52,374 bases of DNA from Sphingobacterium endophyticum (GTDB taxonomy: Bacteria; Bacteroidota; Bacteroidia; Sphingobacteriales; Sphingobacteriaceae), in contig NZ_SMMI01000022.1 in the NCBI RefSeq assembly GCF_009733535.1, forward strand, positions 1-52,374, in the 5' to 3' direction. Below, one piece after another: positions 30,045-38,493 of this stretch. Position 1 is the first letter of the stretch. Every line of letters starts with the position of its first letter. Both the position numbers and the translations under genes were made by a program. The notes under the pieces were generated by a model. It did not search any database. It was not told the origin of the DNA and saw only the letters and a list, made by a program, of their open reading frames with translations.

Positions 30045-30375
30045 GGAGAATTTATTATTTAATTTTCTCTTAACAGTAACTTTAACCGATAGCCATACCT
30101 TTGAGTCAAGTAATTTGTTTCAATAAATTGTTTGGTGATTTAAAGGTTATTAGGTAAACAATTAAAGAAAAAGGGTCGATGTGATATCGGTCCTTTTTTA
30201 TTTCCTTTCATTCTAAATACAAACCTCCGTTTGTTTTATTTCCTCTTATTTTTTTATTAATCAATTGAATACGTGTTCGATACGTAATTTATTTGTTGAT
30301 TCTTAATAAATATTTGATTTAATTTATAAAGCAAATATTAATATTAATTATTAATTTGTGTTCAAATAATAAATT
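30045..30375. other. Intergenic region upstream of aqpZ
   Basis: It holds the terminator at 30171-30199 and, closer to aqpZ, a small inverted repeat TACGT/ACGTA (30270-30286). The last 130 bases are very AT-rich. No exact -7 element and no small gene could be supported. Confidence 0.45.
30171..30199 (+). terminator. Terminator
   Basis: Stem AAGGGTCGAT / ATCGGTCCTT (two wobble pairs) with a GTGAT loop, followed by T. It lies about 130 bases after the stop at 30044. Confidence 0.8.
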
Positions 30376-31104
30376 ATGGAAACAAGAACATTATCTAAAT
30401 TTATTGCTGAACTAATTGGAACTTTTGGTTTGGTATTGTTTGGTTGTGGGGCTGCGGCAATTGCCGGTGCTGACACACTTGCCCATACATCAGGCTTGGG
30501 GCTATTGGGGATTTCATTGGCTTTTGGTTTGTCCGTTGTGGTATTTGCTTATGCGATAGGCGGAATTTCCGGTTGTCATATTAACCCAGCTGTAACCTTG
30601 GGGGTATTGGTGTCAGGAAAGATCTCACTTAAAGATGCTTTAGTATATATCGCGGCACAAATCATCGGTGCAATATTAGGTGCTTTCGTACTAAAGACCA
30701 TTCTTGCAGGCCAACTAGCTGGCTTTAATGCCGGTGAATGGGCTTACGGATCCAATGGTTGGGGAGCAGGTTATCAAAATGAATACAATATGATGGCTGC
30801 CTTCATTACAGAAACTGTGTTAACTGCAGTTTTTCTTTTCGTTATTCTGGCTACAACATCCAAAGTAGGAAATGGTACGATGGCAGGATTAGCAATTGGA
30901 TTTACGCTTGTTTTAATACACTTGGTTGCTATCCCGATTACAGGTACTTCAGTTAACCCAGCAAGAAGCTTAGGTCCTGCAATATTTGCTGGAGGTAATG
31001 CTATTTCTCAAGTATGGCTTTTCATTGTAGCTCCTTTGGTTGGTGCGGTTATCGGTGCTGTTATTTGGAAATTGACCTATTCGGAGCCAAAGACTGCAGA
31101 ATAA
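30376..31104 (+). CDS. aqpZ: Aquaporin Z
   Basis: A 242-residue MIP-family channel with six membrane helices and two NPA half-helices: CHINPAVTLGVL and SVNPARSLGPAIF. Residues expected in a water-selective aromatic/arginine filter are present: a phenylalanine in ISLAFGLSVVV, the histidine in LIHLVAIPITGTS, the threonine just before SVNPAR, and the arginine of NPAR. There is no aspartate-type glycerol-facilitator pattern. It conducts water across the inner membrane. Monocistronic, with a strong terminator right after. Confidence 0.94.
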   Translation: METRTLSKFIAELIGTFGLVLFGCGAAAIAGADTLAHTSGLGLLGISLAFGLSVVVFAYAIGGISGCHINPAVTLGVLVSGKISLKDALVYIAAQIIGAILGAFVLKTILAGQLAGFNAGEWAYGSNGWGAGYQNEYNMMAAFITETVLTAVFLFVILATTSKVGNGTMAGLAIGFTLVLIHLVAIPITGTSVNPARSLGPAIFAGGNAISQVWLFIVAPLVGAVIGAVIWKLTYSEPKTAE

Positions 31105-31133
31105 AAGAATACTCAACTATAATATCCCACCCG

Positions 31134-31157
31134 AGCTGCCGAAAGGCAGCTTTTTTT
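31134..31157 (+). terminator. Terminator of aqpZ
   Basis: Perfect stem AGCTGCC / GGCAGCT with a GAAA tetraloop and seven T. Confidence 0.93.
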
Positions 31158-31234
31158 ATGCGAAATGCACTCATAAAATCACCGTAAACAATCCTGGCAC
31201 TTGTGCTAAACTTGGAAAATGATTATCTTCGTGC

Positions 31235-33055
31235 ATGGATAATTTTATTGTTTCTGCGCGTAAGTATAGACCGGTTACCTTTGACTCGGTTGTCGGCCAG
31301 CAACACATCACCGGAACACTCAAAAACGCCATTCATAACAATCAGTTAGCTCAAGCATTTTTGTTCTGTGGACCCCGTGGAGTTGGAAAGACGACTTGTG
31401 CTAGAATACTTGCAAAAACAATAAACTGTGAGCATATCACAGAATCTAACGAAGCTTGCGGTCAATGCGACAGCTGTAAATCATTTCAAAACGGGAATTC
31501 ATTCAGTATTCATGAATTGGATGCGGCATCCAACAATTCAGTGGATGACATCCGTTCATTGATCGATCAAGTAAGAATCCCACCTCAAACTGGTAAATAC
31601 AAGATTTATATCATCGATGAGGTTCATATGTTATCACAGCAAGCTTTCAACGCTTTCTTGAAGACATTGGAAGAACCGCCTTCCTATGCTATTTTTATCC
31701 TTGCAACAACTGAAAAACATAAAATACTCCCTACCATACTTTCAAGATGTCAGATTTTTGACTTCAATAGAATTAAGGTCGAGGATATGGCTAACCACCT
31801 TGCTTCCATCGCACAGAAAGAGGGAGTGACTTTTGAAGCCGATGGACTGCATGTTATTGCTCAGAAAGCCGATGGCGGTCTCCGAGATGCTTTATCTATG
31901 TTTGACCAGATCGTTAGTTTCTCAAACAAGAATCTTACTTATCAAGCCGTAATTAATAATCTTAATATTTTAGATTATGATTATTATTTCCAGCTTATGG
32001 ATGCTCTTGCAAAACAGGACGCTGCAACTGCTTTATTAATCTTTGATAAGGTATTAAACAATGGCTTTGATGGCGGTCATTTCATAGCTGGTCTGTCATC
32101 ACATATCCGGAATTTGTTGGTAAGCAAAGAACCTAGTACCCTGAAGCTATTAGAGGTAAGTGAGAACGTAAAGAAAAGATACCTTGAACAATCGCAAGCT
32201 TTATCGAGCGGTTTGCTGCTATCTGCTCTAAATATTGCCAATCAATGTGAGGTAAACTACAGAAGCAGCAAGAATCAACGTTTGCAGGTTGAGCTTTCAC
32301 TTTTGAAGATGTGCCATATAGCCAGTGCCATAGCTCTAGGAGCAGAAGGGTTGCCAGCTTTAGCTGAATTAAAAAAAAAACTCCCTGAGTCAGCAGTAGG
32401 TTCTAAAGCTCCTGCACAAAATCCCATTCCTGCCAGCAAAGCTAGTTCATCAGCTATTTCGACATCAGAACCAGTAAGGTCTCCGATAGCAGCAGTGACT
32501 GATTCCAAACCGGCAGTAACCTATCCTTCAAGCCCTAGCCCTTCGCAATCTTCAGCTTCTGATGCAAAACCTGCAGCAAAAGGTTGGGGAAGCATTAAAA
32601 CTTCGGTTGCTATTCCAAACTTAAATACCATATTTGAAGATAAAAAAGCCTCTTCCGAAGAAGAAAATGAACTTGTAGAGGGTAATGAATTCAATGAGGT
32701 AACACAAAATTCCTTCTTAAGTAAATGGAATGAATTTGCTGAATTATTGAGGAAAGAAAGCAAAATTACACTCTATACGATTATGACTTCAAATGCGCCT
32801 ACTTTGGAGGGTACCACGATCAAGATCGAGGTAGAGAATGGGGTGCAGATGGAAGAGCTTAAATTGGGCAAAATAGACATGTTGAATTATCTCCGTGTTC
32901 AACTTCGCAACTTTGCTTTGGATATAGATGGCGTAATGGTTGAAAAATCTAAAGATAGAAAACCATACACTTCACAAGAGAAATATCAGGCCATGGTCGC
33001 CAAGAATCCATTGCTCGACGAGTTAAGAAAAACATTTGATTTGGGTTTAAGCTAA
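31235..33055 (+). CDS. dnaX: DNA polymerase III subunit gamma/tau
   Basis: A 606-residue clamp-loader ATPase. Walker A is FCGPRGVGKTTCAR (about residues 44-57). A four-cysteine zinc site follows (CEH with CGQCDSC), then Walker B YIIDEVHMLS, and sensor 1/SRC finger TILSRCQIF. Residues 1 to about 365 are the AAA+ clamp-loader core; about 375-455 is a proline/serine/alanine-rich linker; the rest is a tau-like C-terminal domain. It loads the sliding clamp and links polymerase to helicase. A near -7 element (TATCTTCG) lies just before the ATG. The run of A near 32372-32381, inside a lysine stretch at the end of the core, could allow programmed slippage to a gamma form. Confidence 0.95.
   Translation: MDNFIVSARKYRPVTFDSVVGQQHITGTLKNAIHNNQLAQAFLFCGPRGVGKTTCARILAKTINCEHITESNEACGQCDSCKSFQNGNSFSIHELDAASNNSVDDIRSLIDQVRIPPQTGKYKIYIIDEVHMLSQQAFNAFLKTLEEPPSYAIFILATTEKHKILPTILSRCQIFDFNRIKVEDMANHLASIAQKEGVTFEADGLHVIAQKADGGLRDALSMFDQIVSFSNKNLTYQAVINNLNILDYDYYFQLMDALAKQDAATALLIFDKVLNNGFDGGHFIAGLSSHIRNLLVSKEPSTLKLLEVSENVKKRYLEQSQALSSGLLLSALNIANQCEVNYRSSKNQRLQVELSLLKMCHIASAIALGAEGLPALAELKKKLPESAVGSKAPAQNPIPASKASSSAISTSEPVRSPIAAVTDSKPAVTYPSSPSPSQSSASDAKPAAKGWGSIKTSVAIPNLNTIFEDKKASSEEENELVEGNEFNEVTQNSFLSKWNEFAELLRKESKITLYTIMTSNAPTLEGTTIKIEVENGVQMEELKLGKIDMLNYLRVQLRNFALDIDGVMVEKSKDRKPYTSQEKYQAMVAKNPLLDELRKTFDLGLS
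32371..32381 (+). other. A-run inside dnaX, possible slippage site
   Basis: A run of at least nine A (within 'gaattaaaaaaaaaactccc') encodes lysines at the junction between the ATPase core and the linker of DnaX. In other bacteria A-runs at this place allow transcriptional or translational slippage that makes the shorter gamma protein. Whether this happens here is unknown. Confidence 0.4.
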
Positions 33056-33069
33056 TCATTTTTCTTTTC

Positions 33070-33077
33070 TACCTTTG
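33070..33077 (+). promoter_or_regulatory. -7 promoter element of rlmB
   Basis: TACCTTTG fits TAnnTTTG, 48 bases before the ATG at 33126. Confidence 0.55.
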
Positions 33078-33125
33078 TACGAATTATTTGAGGGTGAAAT
33101 TCCCTTTTATCTATAATAAAAACAC

Positions 33126-33902
33126 ATGCAAAATTTTCAACGTAGGGACAGACCCGAGAAACGCGAAACCAATCAGATGGTCTTTGGTATCCGTGCTGTC
33201 ATGGAAGCTATCGATAGCGGCAAAGAAATTGAATCCTTATTTGTTCAACGTGGCTTGTCAGGACCTTTGTTTGCTGAATTCAAAGCTTTGGTGAAAGAGC
33301 ATAATATCGCATTTCAACAAGTTCCTATTGAAAAACTAAACCGCATAACTCGCAAGAACCACCAAGGTATCATTGCTATTATTTCTCCAATCACTTATCA
33401 GGATATCGAAGATCTATTGCCTGTCATTTACGAGAAAGGTGAAACTCCATTATTGCTTATGCTGGATGGTGTTACAGACGTTCGTAACATGGGAGCAATC
33501 GCTCGTACTGCTGAATGTGCCGGTGTGCATGCGATTATCGTTCCGAAAAAAGGGTCGGCAGAAATAAATCCAGATGCTATCAAAACTTCAGCTGGTGCAT
33601 TATATAAAATCCCGGTTTGTCGACAAGACTCTCTGAACAAAGTGGCTAAATACCTAATTGATTCGGGCGTTCAACTGGTTGTAAGTACCGAGAAAACAAA
33701 AGAATCCATTTATGATGTGGATTATACTTCACCGAGCTGTATCATCATGGGGGCTGAGGATGTAGGGGTGTCAGATGAGTTGATCCGTATCTCGGACAAA
33801 TTGGCGAAGATTCCTATGTTCGGAGAAATTGAATCCTTAAATGTTTCGGTGTCTGCTGCGGTTGTTATCTATGAAGCAATCAGACAACGTAATATTTCTT
33901 AA
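33126..33902 (+). CDS. rlmB: 23S rRNA 2'-O-methyltransferase RlmB-like (SpoU)
   Basis: A 258-residue SpoU/TrmH-family methyltransferase. An N-terminal L30e-like substrate-binding domain (about 18-90: VFGIRAVMEAIDSGKEIESLFVQ) precedes the SPOUT domain with its three motifs: LDGVTDVRNMGAIARTAEC, IIMGAEDVGVSDELI and IPMFGEIESLNVSVSAAVVIYE. By size and domain order it fits RlmB, which methylates G2251 of 23S rRNA; a TrmH-like tRNA target cannot be excluded. It has its own promoter after dnaX, and the HPP gene begins five bases after its stop. Confidence 0.88.
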   Translation: MQNFQRRDRPEKRETNQMVFGIRAVMEAIDSGKEIESLFVQRGLSGPLFAEFKALVKEHNIAFQQVPIEKLNRITRKNHQGIIAIISPITYQDIEDLLPVIYEKGETPLLLMLDGVTDVRNMGAIARTAECAGVHAIIVPKKGSAEINPDAIKTSAGALYKIPVCRQDSLNKVAKYLIDSGVQLVVSTEKTKESIYDVDYTSPSCIIMGAEDVGVSDELIRISDKLAKIPMFGEIESLNVSVSAAVVIYEAIRQRNIS

Positions 33903-33907
33903 TATTT

Positions 33908-34519
33908 GTGAAAAAGTTCCGAAGATCAGTACATAGGCAATTCAGGTTGTACCGATATGTAATGTATCGGGAAACCTTAGTCGACTATAAGGAACATTTT
34001 TGGTCATTTCTAGGAGCTTTTATTGGAATAGGCCTAATCGCCTATCTCCAATCCTTACAATTACCTCCTCTAGAGAATGTTTTTTTAATAGGTTCCTTTG
34101 GCGCATCTGCCGTCTTGGTCTATGGTGCAATCCAGAGTCCTTTGGCGCAACCCAGAAATTTGATTGGTGGTCATGTCGTATCTGCGCTGGTAGGAGTGAC
34201 CGTAGCTAAGATATTACCCGATATCATTTGGTTAACTGCACCATTGGCTGTAGCAACTTCCATTGTTGCAATGCAGGTGACACGAAGCTTACATCCTCCA
34301 GGAGGTGCAACAGCGCTGATTGCTGTAAGCGGGGGCACTAAAATAGCTGAATTAGGATATCTATATGTGCTTACTCCTGTATTTTCAGGTGCCTTAATCC
34401 TTTTGGGCGTCGCGTTAGTTTTTAATAATATCACCAAGAAAAGACATTATCCAGTTAAATATTCTCGTCTAAGACGGTCACGTCGAAAACAGCTTAAACG
34501 AAGATTTGATGTAAAATAG
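33908..34519 (+). CDS. HPP-family membrane protein
   Basis: A 203-residue HPP-domain protein with about four to five membrane helices. The family signature is LHPPGGATALIAVSGG, and the first part has VFLIGSFGASAVLVYGAIQSPLAQPRNLIGGH. Some HPP proteins transport nitrite in chloroplasts; the role in bacteria is uncertain. No CBS domains follow. The GTG at 33908 is chosen as start because it keeps a five-base gap to rlmB and a basic N-terminus; ATG 33962 is a possible alternative. The C-terminus is strongly basic (SRLRRSRRKQLKRRFD). Confidence 0.85.
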   Translation: MKKFRRSVHRQFRLYRYVMYRETLVDYKEHFWSFLGAFIGIGLIAYLQSLQLPPLENVFLIGSFGASAVLVYGAIQSPLAQPRNLIGGHVVSALVGVTVAKILPDIIWLTAPLAVATSIVAMQVTRSLHPPGGATALIAVSGGTKIAELGYLYVLTPVFSGALILLGVALVFNNITKKRHYPVKYSRLRRSRRKQLKRRFDVK

Positions 34520-34548
34520 ACCAATAGGCGAATATTGGTCTTTTATTT
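34518..34548 (+). terminator. Terminator of rlmB-HPP unit
   Basis: Perfect 9-bp stem AGACCAATA / TATTGGTCT with a six-base loop, followed by TTTATTTT. It begins in the HPP stop codon. Confidence 0.88.
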
Positions 34549-34632
34549 TATTAGGCCATGCATGTTTGTGCGTTTTTTATTTTGAAATTCAGAATAAACG
34601 AATAACTTTACGGTAATCTACCGAACATCTAA

Positions 34633-36165
34633 ATGAAATACCAATCCATTATCCATGGCTTAACCTATTTTGCCTTATCGCTTGGCTCTTTTCAATTTGC
34701 CCATGCACAATCATCCCTTCAGATTGAGGATGCTATTCTAAAAGAACAGCAGAACTTTTACTTTGTTGATTTTAAAAGCTACCCCAAAAAATTAAACGAA
34801 TTGCCAATCGGGGTGTTTGACTCCGGAACTGGCGGATTGACGGTGTTGGATGCTTTAGTGAATTTTGATGAGCACGATAACCGAACTAAATCCCCTAAAA
34901 AAGATGGCCAATTGGATTTCCGAAAGGAAAATTTTATTTATCTGGCAGATCAGGCAAATATGCCTTATGGAAATTATCATGCCGTACAAAAGGATAATTT
35001 GCTGAAAGAGCATATCATCAAGGATTTCCAATTCCTCTTGTCAGACAAATATTATCCTTCTCATGCAGATGCAAAACATAGGGCAGACAAGGAAAAGGTT
35101 AAAGCAATTGTAATTGCTTGCAATACTGCGACAGCTTATGGCTACCAAGATGCAGAAGCTTTTATGAAAAGAACCGGTTTGGATATTCCGGTCATTGGTG
35201 TGATTAATGCAGCAGCGAGGGGAACTTTAGCCCTTTTTGATAAAGAAGAGTCCGGAAGCATTGCAGTCTTTGCAACAGTTGGAACGATTGCGTCAGGAGG
35301 TTATGAAAGAACAATTCGTGATCAGATTAAACAGTTGGGATATACTGGAGATTTGCAGATATTCAATCAAGGGGGACATGGGGTTGCAGAAGCCGTAGAT
35401 GAAGAACCTGATTTCATCAATGTCAAAGCATCGACTCCAAGAGCTGATTATAGAGGCCCTTCCTTAGAAAATAAAGAATATATAATCGACCGTACCTTAT
35501 TGGATATCTATAATTTTAATTTTGATAGAAATCAAATGTTATGTGACAGTAAGGATGTTGAAGATTGCAGTTTGATGCAAATTAACTCCTCTGAGAATTA
35601 TATTAGATATCATCTGGTGAGCCTGTTGGAGCAAATGCGCAAAGCGAACAAGCCGCAGCCTCTCAAGTCTTTAATTTTAGGATGTACTCATTATCCTTAT
35701 TTAGTAAAGGAAATCAATCAAGTACTCGCTGAATTGAAGAATTATAAGGGGAATGATGGTGAATATAAATATCGCGCATTAATTGCCGAAAAAGTAGATA
35801 TCATTGATCCCTCAGTATTTGTTGCTCGGGAATTATTTGAAGCCCTGGAAAAGAAGGAATTATTTAATTCAAAAGGAGATATGCTAAAAGGTTCAGAATT
35901 TTATATTTCTGTTCCGAACCAAGATAATAAGGCAGTAGTATTAGAAGGTGAAGAAGCTAGATTTACGTATGCTTACAAATATGGCAGAAAGGAGAATGAG
36001 ATTCAGGAGTATGTAAAGGTTGTTCCTTTTGATCGCGGTAATGTTTCTGATTTAACTTTACAACGGTTTAAGAATGTGATACCAAACACCTATGAATTGA
36101 TTAGAAACTTTTCGCAGAATAATGCCAAGCTGAGCGGGCACTCGCCAGCACTAAAGATTAATTAA
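34633..36165 (+). CDS. Exported glutamate racemase-like protein
   Basis: A 510-residue Asp/Glu racemase-superfamily protein, nearly twice the length of ordinary MurI (about 260-285). The N-terminus is a signal peptide (hydrophobic stretch from about residue 6, ending AHA before QSS at about 26). Racemase motifs are complete: GVFDSGTGGLTVLDAL with D63, YLADQANMPYGNY, IACNTATAYG with C163, and LGCTHYPYL with C351 and H353; C163 and C351 are the expected acid/base pair. About 75 extra residues lie between the two cysteines (near 240-330) and a 110-residue extension follows. In the periplasm it could form or remove D-glutamate or D-aspartate; that role is inferred. It is not an obvious pseudogene. 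Confidence 0.8.
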   Translation: MKYQSIIHGLTYFALSLGSFQFAHAQSSLQIEDAILKEQQNFYFVDFKSYPKKLNELPIGVFDSGTGGLTVLDALVNFDEHDNRTKSPKKDGQLDFRKENFIYLADQANMPYGNYHAVQKDNLLKEHIIKDFQFLLSDKYYPSHADAKHRADKEKVKAIVIACNTATAYGYQDAEAFMKRTGLDIPVIGVINAAARGTLALFDKEESGSIAVFATVGTIASGGYERTIRDQIKQLGYTGDLQIFNQGGHGVAEAVDEEPDFINVKASTPRADYRGPSLENKEYIIDRTLLDIYNFNFDRNQMLCDSKDVEDCSLMQINSSENYIRYHLVSLLEQMRKANKPQPLKSLILGCTHYPYLVKEINQVLAELKNYKGNDGEYKYRALIAEKVDIIDPSVFVARELFEALEKKELFNSKGDMLKGSEFYISVPNQDNKAVVLEGEEARFTYAYKYGRKENEIQEYVKVVPFDRGNVSDLTLQRFKNVIPNTYELIRNFSQNNAKLSGHSPALKIN

Positions 36166-36201
36166 AAAAAATAAGCTCCGAATTTAGGAGCTTATTTTTT
36201 T
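36164..36201. terminator. Bidirectional terminator
   Basis: Arms ATAAGCTCC / GGAGCTTAT with a GAATTTA loop, flanked by A and T runs. It serves convergent genes and reaches into the stop of the DEAD-box gene. Confidence 0.92.
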
Positions 36202-38026
36202 AGTATCTATTTTTAGATTCTCTATCTCTACGTTTTCCTGAGAAGTCACGGAAACCAGATCCAGAACCAGATCCAGAACGTTCTCTATCTCTGCCGCCTC
36301 TTGAGCTACCACCGCGAGATCCGCCTCTGTCACCTCTGTCTCTACGGTCACCACCACCACCGCCAGAACGACGTCTTCCGCCTCTGTCTGATGAAGGTTT
36401 GTCGCCAGAAACTTCGATTCTAACATTTCTTCCATTGAAATCAACACCGTTAAAGCCTTGGAATACACTGTCAACATCAGCATCTAATACTTCGAAGAAA
36501 GTGAATACCCCTTTAAGGTCAATTTTACCAACAGATTTACCTGAAATCTTACCCTTGTTACAGATGTAAGAAAGCATGTCTCCACGGCTGAACTCGTCAA
36601 CAGATCCAAGGTTGATAAACAAACGTGTATATCCTTTAGATCCTGTACGGCGATCGCCTCTTTCACCTCTTTCGCCACGTTCACCTCTCGCTTCACGTGC
36701 TTCCATGTTAAGGTCTGGAGCATCTTGGTAATAATTCAAGAATCTGTTGAATTCTAAGGAAGCAAATTTCTTGATTACCTCTTCTTTGCTTAAGTCTTGA
36801 AGACTTTCTAAGATTTGTGGTAAGAAAGCATTGATTTGTTCCTCATGTACTTCAACATTATGAACTTTATCAACGATAGCGAATAATTGTTTTTCACAAA
36901 CCTCAGTACCTTGAGGAACTTGTTTGCGAATAAATTCTTTACCGATGATTTTTTCGATGTGACGGATTTTACTCATTTCTTTCGCATTGATCAATGAGAT
37001 CGAAATACCAGTTTTTCCTGCACGTGCAGTACGTCCTGAGCGGTGAGTATAGTTTTCCGTTTCATCAGGTAAAGAGTAGTTAATAACGTGTGTTACGTCA
37101 TTAACGTCGATACCACGAGCTGCAACGTCAGTAGCAATTAAAAGCTGCAAGTTACGCTCACGGTAACGTTTCATTACCTTATCACGTTGCTGTTGCGATA
37201 AATCCCCATGAAGAGAATCAGCATTGTAGCCATCTTTAATTAAGGCTTCAGCAATTTCCTGAGTTTCAATTTTTGTACGGCAGAATACAATACCAAAGAT
37301 TTCAGGATAGTAATCGACGATACGTTTAAATGCAGCGTATTTGTCTTTTGCTCTGATCATGAAATATTGGTGCTCAATATTCTCATTACCCGTATTTTTA
37401 GTTCCTACTGTTAACTCTTGTGGGTTAGTCATGTAGTTTTGTGCAATACGGCGCACTTCTCTTGGCATTGTTGCTGAGAACAACCAAGTTTTTTTGTCGT
37501 CCGGTGTTTCCGAAAGGATATTGTTAATATCTTCTTGGAATCCCATGTTCAACATTTCGTCAGCTTCGTCAAGAACTACATAACGAACGTTAGAGAAATC
37601 AATAGCTTTACGGCCAATGATATCCAACATCCTTCCTGGAGTTGCAACAACGATTTGAACGCCACGACGAATCTGGCGCAATTGATCGCTAATGTTTGCA
37701 CCGCCATAAACGGCAACAACATGAACGTTATCAATGTACTTGGCAAATTTTTCTAGGTCTCTTGCGATTTGCAAACATAGCTCACGCGTTGGACATAGAA
37801 CCAATGCTTGAGGTTGTTTTGATGAAAAGTCTAGTTGTTCTAATAGTGGAAGACCAAATGCCGCTGTCTTCCCTGTACCTGTTTGGGCTAATCCGACAAA
37901 ATCGTCGTTACCAGTCAGTAATACAGGAATGGCTTTTTCCTGGATGGGAGAAGGTTTCTCGAAACCTAACTCAGTGATGGCATTAACAATCTCATGACGG
38001 ATTCCCAGTTCTAAAAATGGGTTCAT
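36200..38026 (-). CDS. DEAD-box RNA helicase with DbpA domain and RG-rich tail
   Basis: A 608-residue DEAD-box ATP-dependent RNA helicase. Motifs in order: Q motif KPSPIQEKAIP, Walker A AQTGTGKTAAFG, motif II VLDEADEMLNMG, motif III LFSATMP, and motif VI HRSGRTARAGKTG. After the helicase core (to about 370) comes a helical linker, a DbpA/CsdA-type RNA-binding domain (about 465-545: TRLFINLGSVDEF, GKIDLKGVFTFFEV), and a Gly/Arg/Ser-rich tail (about 545-608). CsdA/DeaD-type proteins help ribosome assembly and mRNA unwinding in the cold. The leader (38027-38066) carries a short inverted repeat behind an exact -7 element. Confidence 0.94.
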   Translation of the reverse strand: MNPFLELGIRHEIVNAITELGFEKPSPIQEKAIPVLLTGNDDFVGLAQTGTGKTAAFGLPLLEQLDFSSKQPQALVLCPTRELCLQIARDLEKFAKYIDNVHVVAVYGGANISDQLRQIRRGVQIVVATPGRMLDIIGRKAIDFSNVRYVVLDEADEMLNMGFQEDINNILSETPDDKKTWLFSATMPREVRRIAQNYMTNPQELTVGTKNTGNENIEHQYFMIRAKDKYAAFKRIVDYYPEIFGIVFCRTKIETQEIAEALIKDGYNADSLHGDLSQQQRDKVMKRYRERNLQLLIATDVAARGIDVNDVTHVINYSLPDETENYTHRSGRTARAGKTGISISLINAKEMSKIRHIEKIIGKEFIRKQVPQGTEVCEKQLFAIVDKVHNVEVHEEQINAFLPQILESLQDLSKEEVIKKFASLEFNRFLNYYQDAPDLNMEAREARGERGERGERGDRRTGSKGYTRLFINLGSVDEFSRGDMLSYICNKGKISGKSVGKIDLKGVFTFFEVLDADVDSVFQGFNGVDFNGRNVRIEVSGDKPSSDRGGRRRSGGGGGDRRDRGDRGGSRGGSSRGGRDRERSGSGSGSGFRDFSGKRRDRESKNRY

Positions 38027-38042
38027 GAAATAAAATATACAA

Positions 38043-38058
38043 TAGGCACAATTGCCTA
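38043..38058 (-). promoter_or_regulatory. Leader inverted repeat of helicase gene
   Basis: TAGGCA / TGCCTA around CAAT, lying in the short leader between the -7 element and ATG 38026. It could be a leader hairpin or a repressor site. Confidence 0.5.
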
Positions 38059-38066
38059 AGGCGGTG

Positions 38067-38074
38067 CAAAGGTA
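38067..38074 (-). promoter_or_regulatory. -7 promoter element of helicase gene
   Basis: TACCTTTG on the minus strand fits TAnnTTTG, 40 bases before the ATG at 38026. Confidence 0.6.
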
Positions 38075-38493
38075 GATATTAGTTTTGATAAAACCTAATT
38101 TTCAAGTGGTTATAATTTGAAAATGTTGAAAATAATTTCGTTTTATAACTAATCACCTTTTGTAATCAATAAAACCTATTCATTGCCATTACTTTATAAA
38201 TTGCAAATCCTCCGTAATAATTAATTTCTAAAGAGATATTATCCTCCTTTTTAACCTTATTTATTGAAATTTTTAATGAAATGATCGCCAACTTAATTTT
38301 CAAATTTTGAATTGATTGGTTTTAGCCAAAAATTATTTTGAAATTTTATATTTAGAAAGAACATTTACAAATAAACAAGGTTATTAAAGGTCATTTCGAA
38401 GAGTTTTGTCCTATTATGTAATGAATTTATAATGATTCGTTGTATTTTTTAATTTTTTTGTAGGTTTGGTTCTTGAATTATTCATCTAAATTT

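Larger units (their letters stand above)
38027..38493. other. Divergent spacer between helicase and permease genes
   Basis: The left 50 bases hold the helicase leader hairpin and -7 element. The remaining 400 bases are AT-rich, without a gene, terminator or exact plus-strand -7 element that I can support. Confidence 0.45.
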
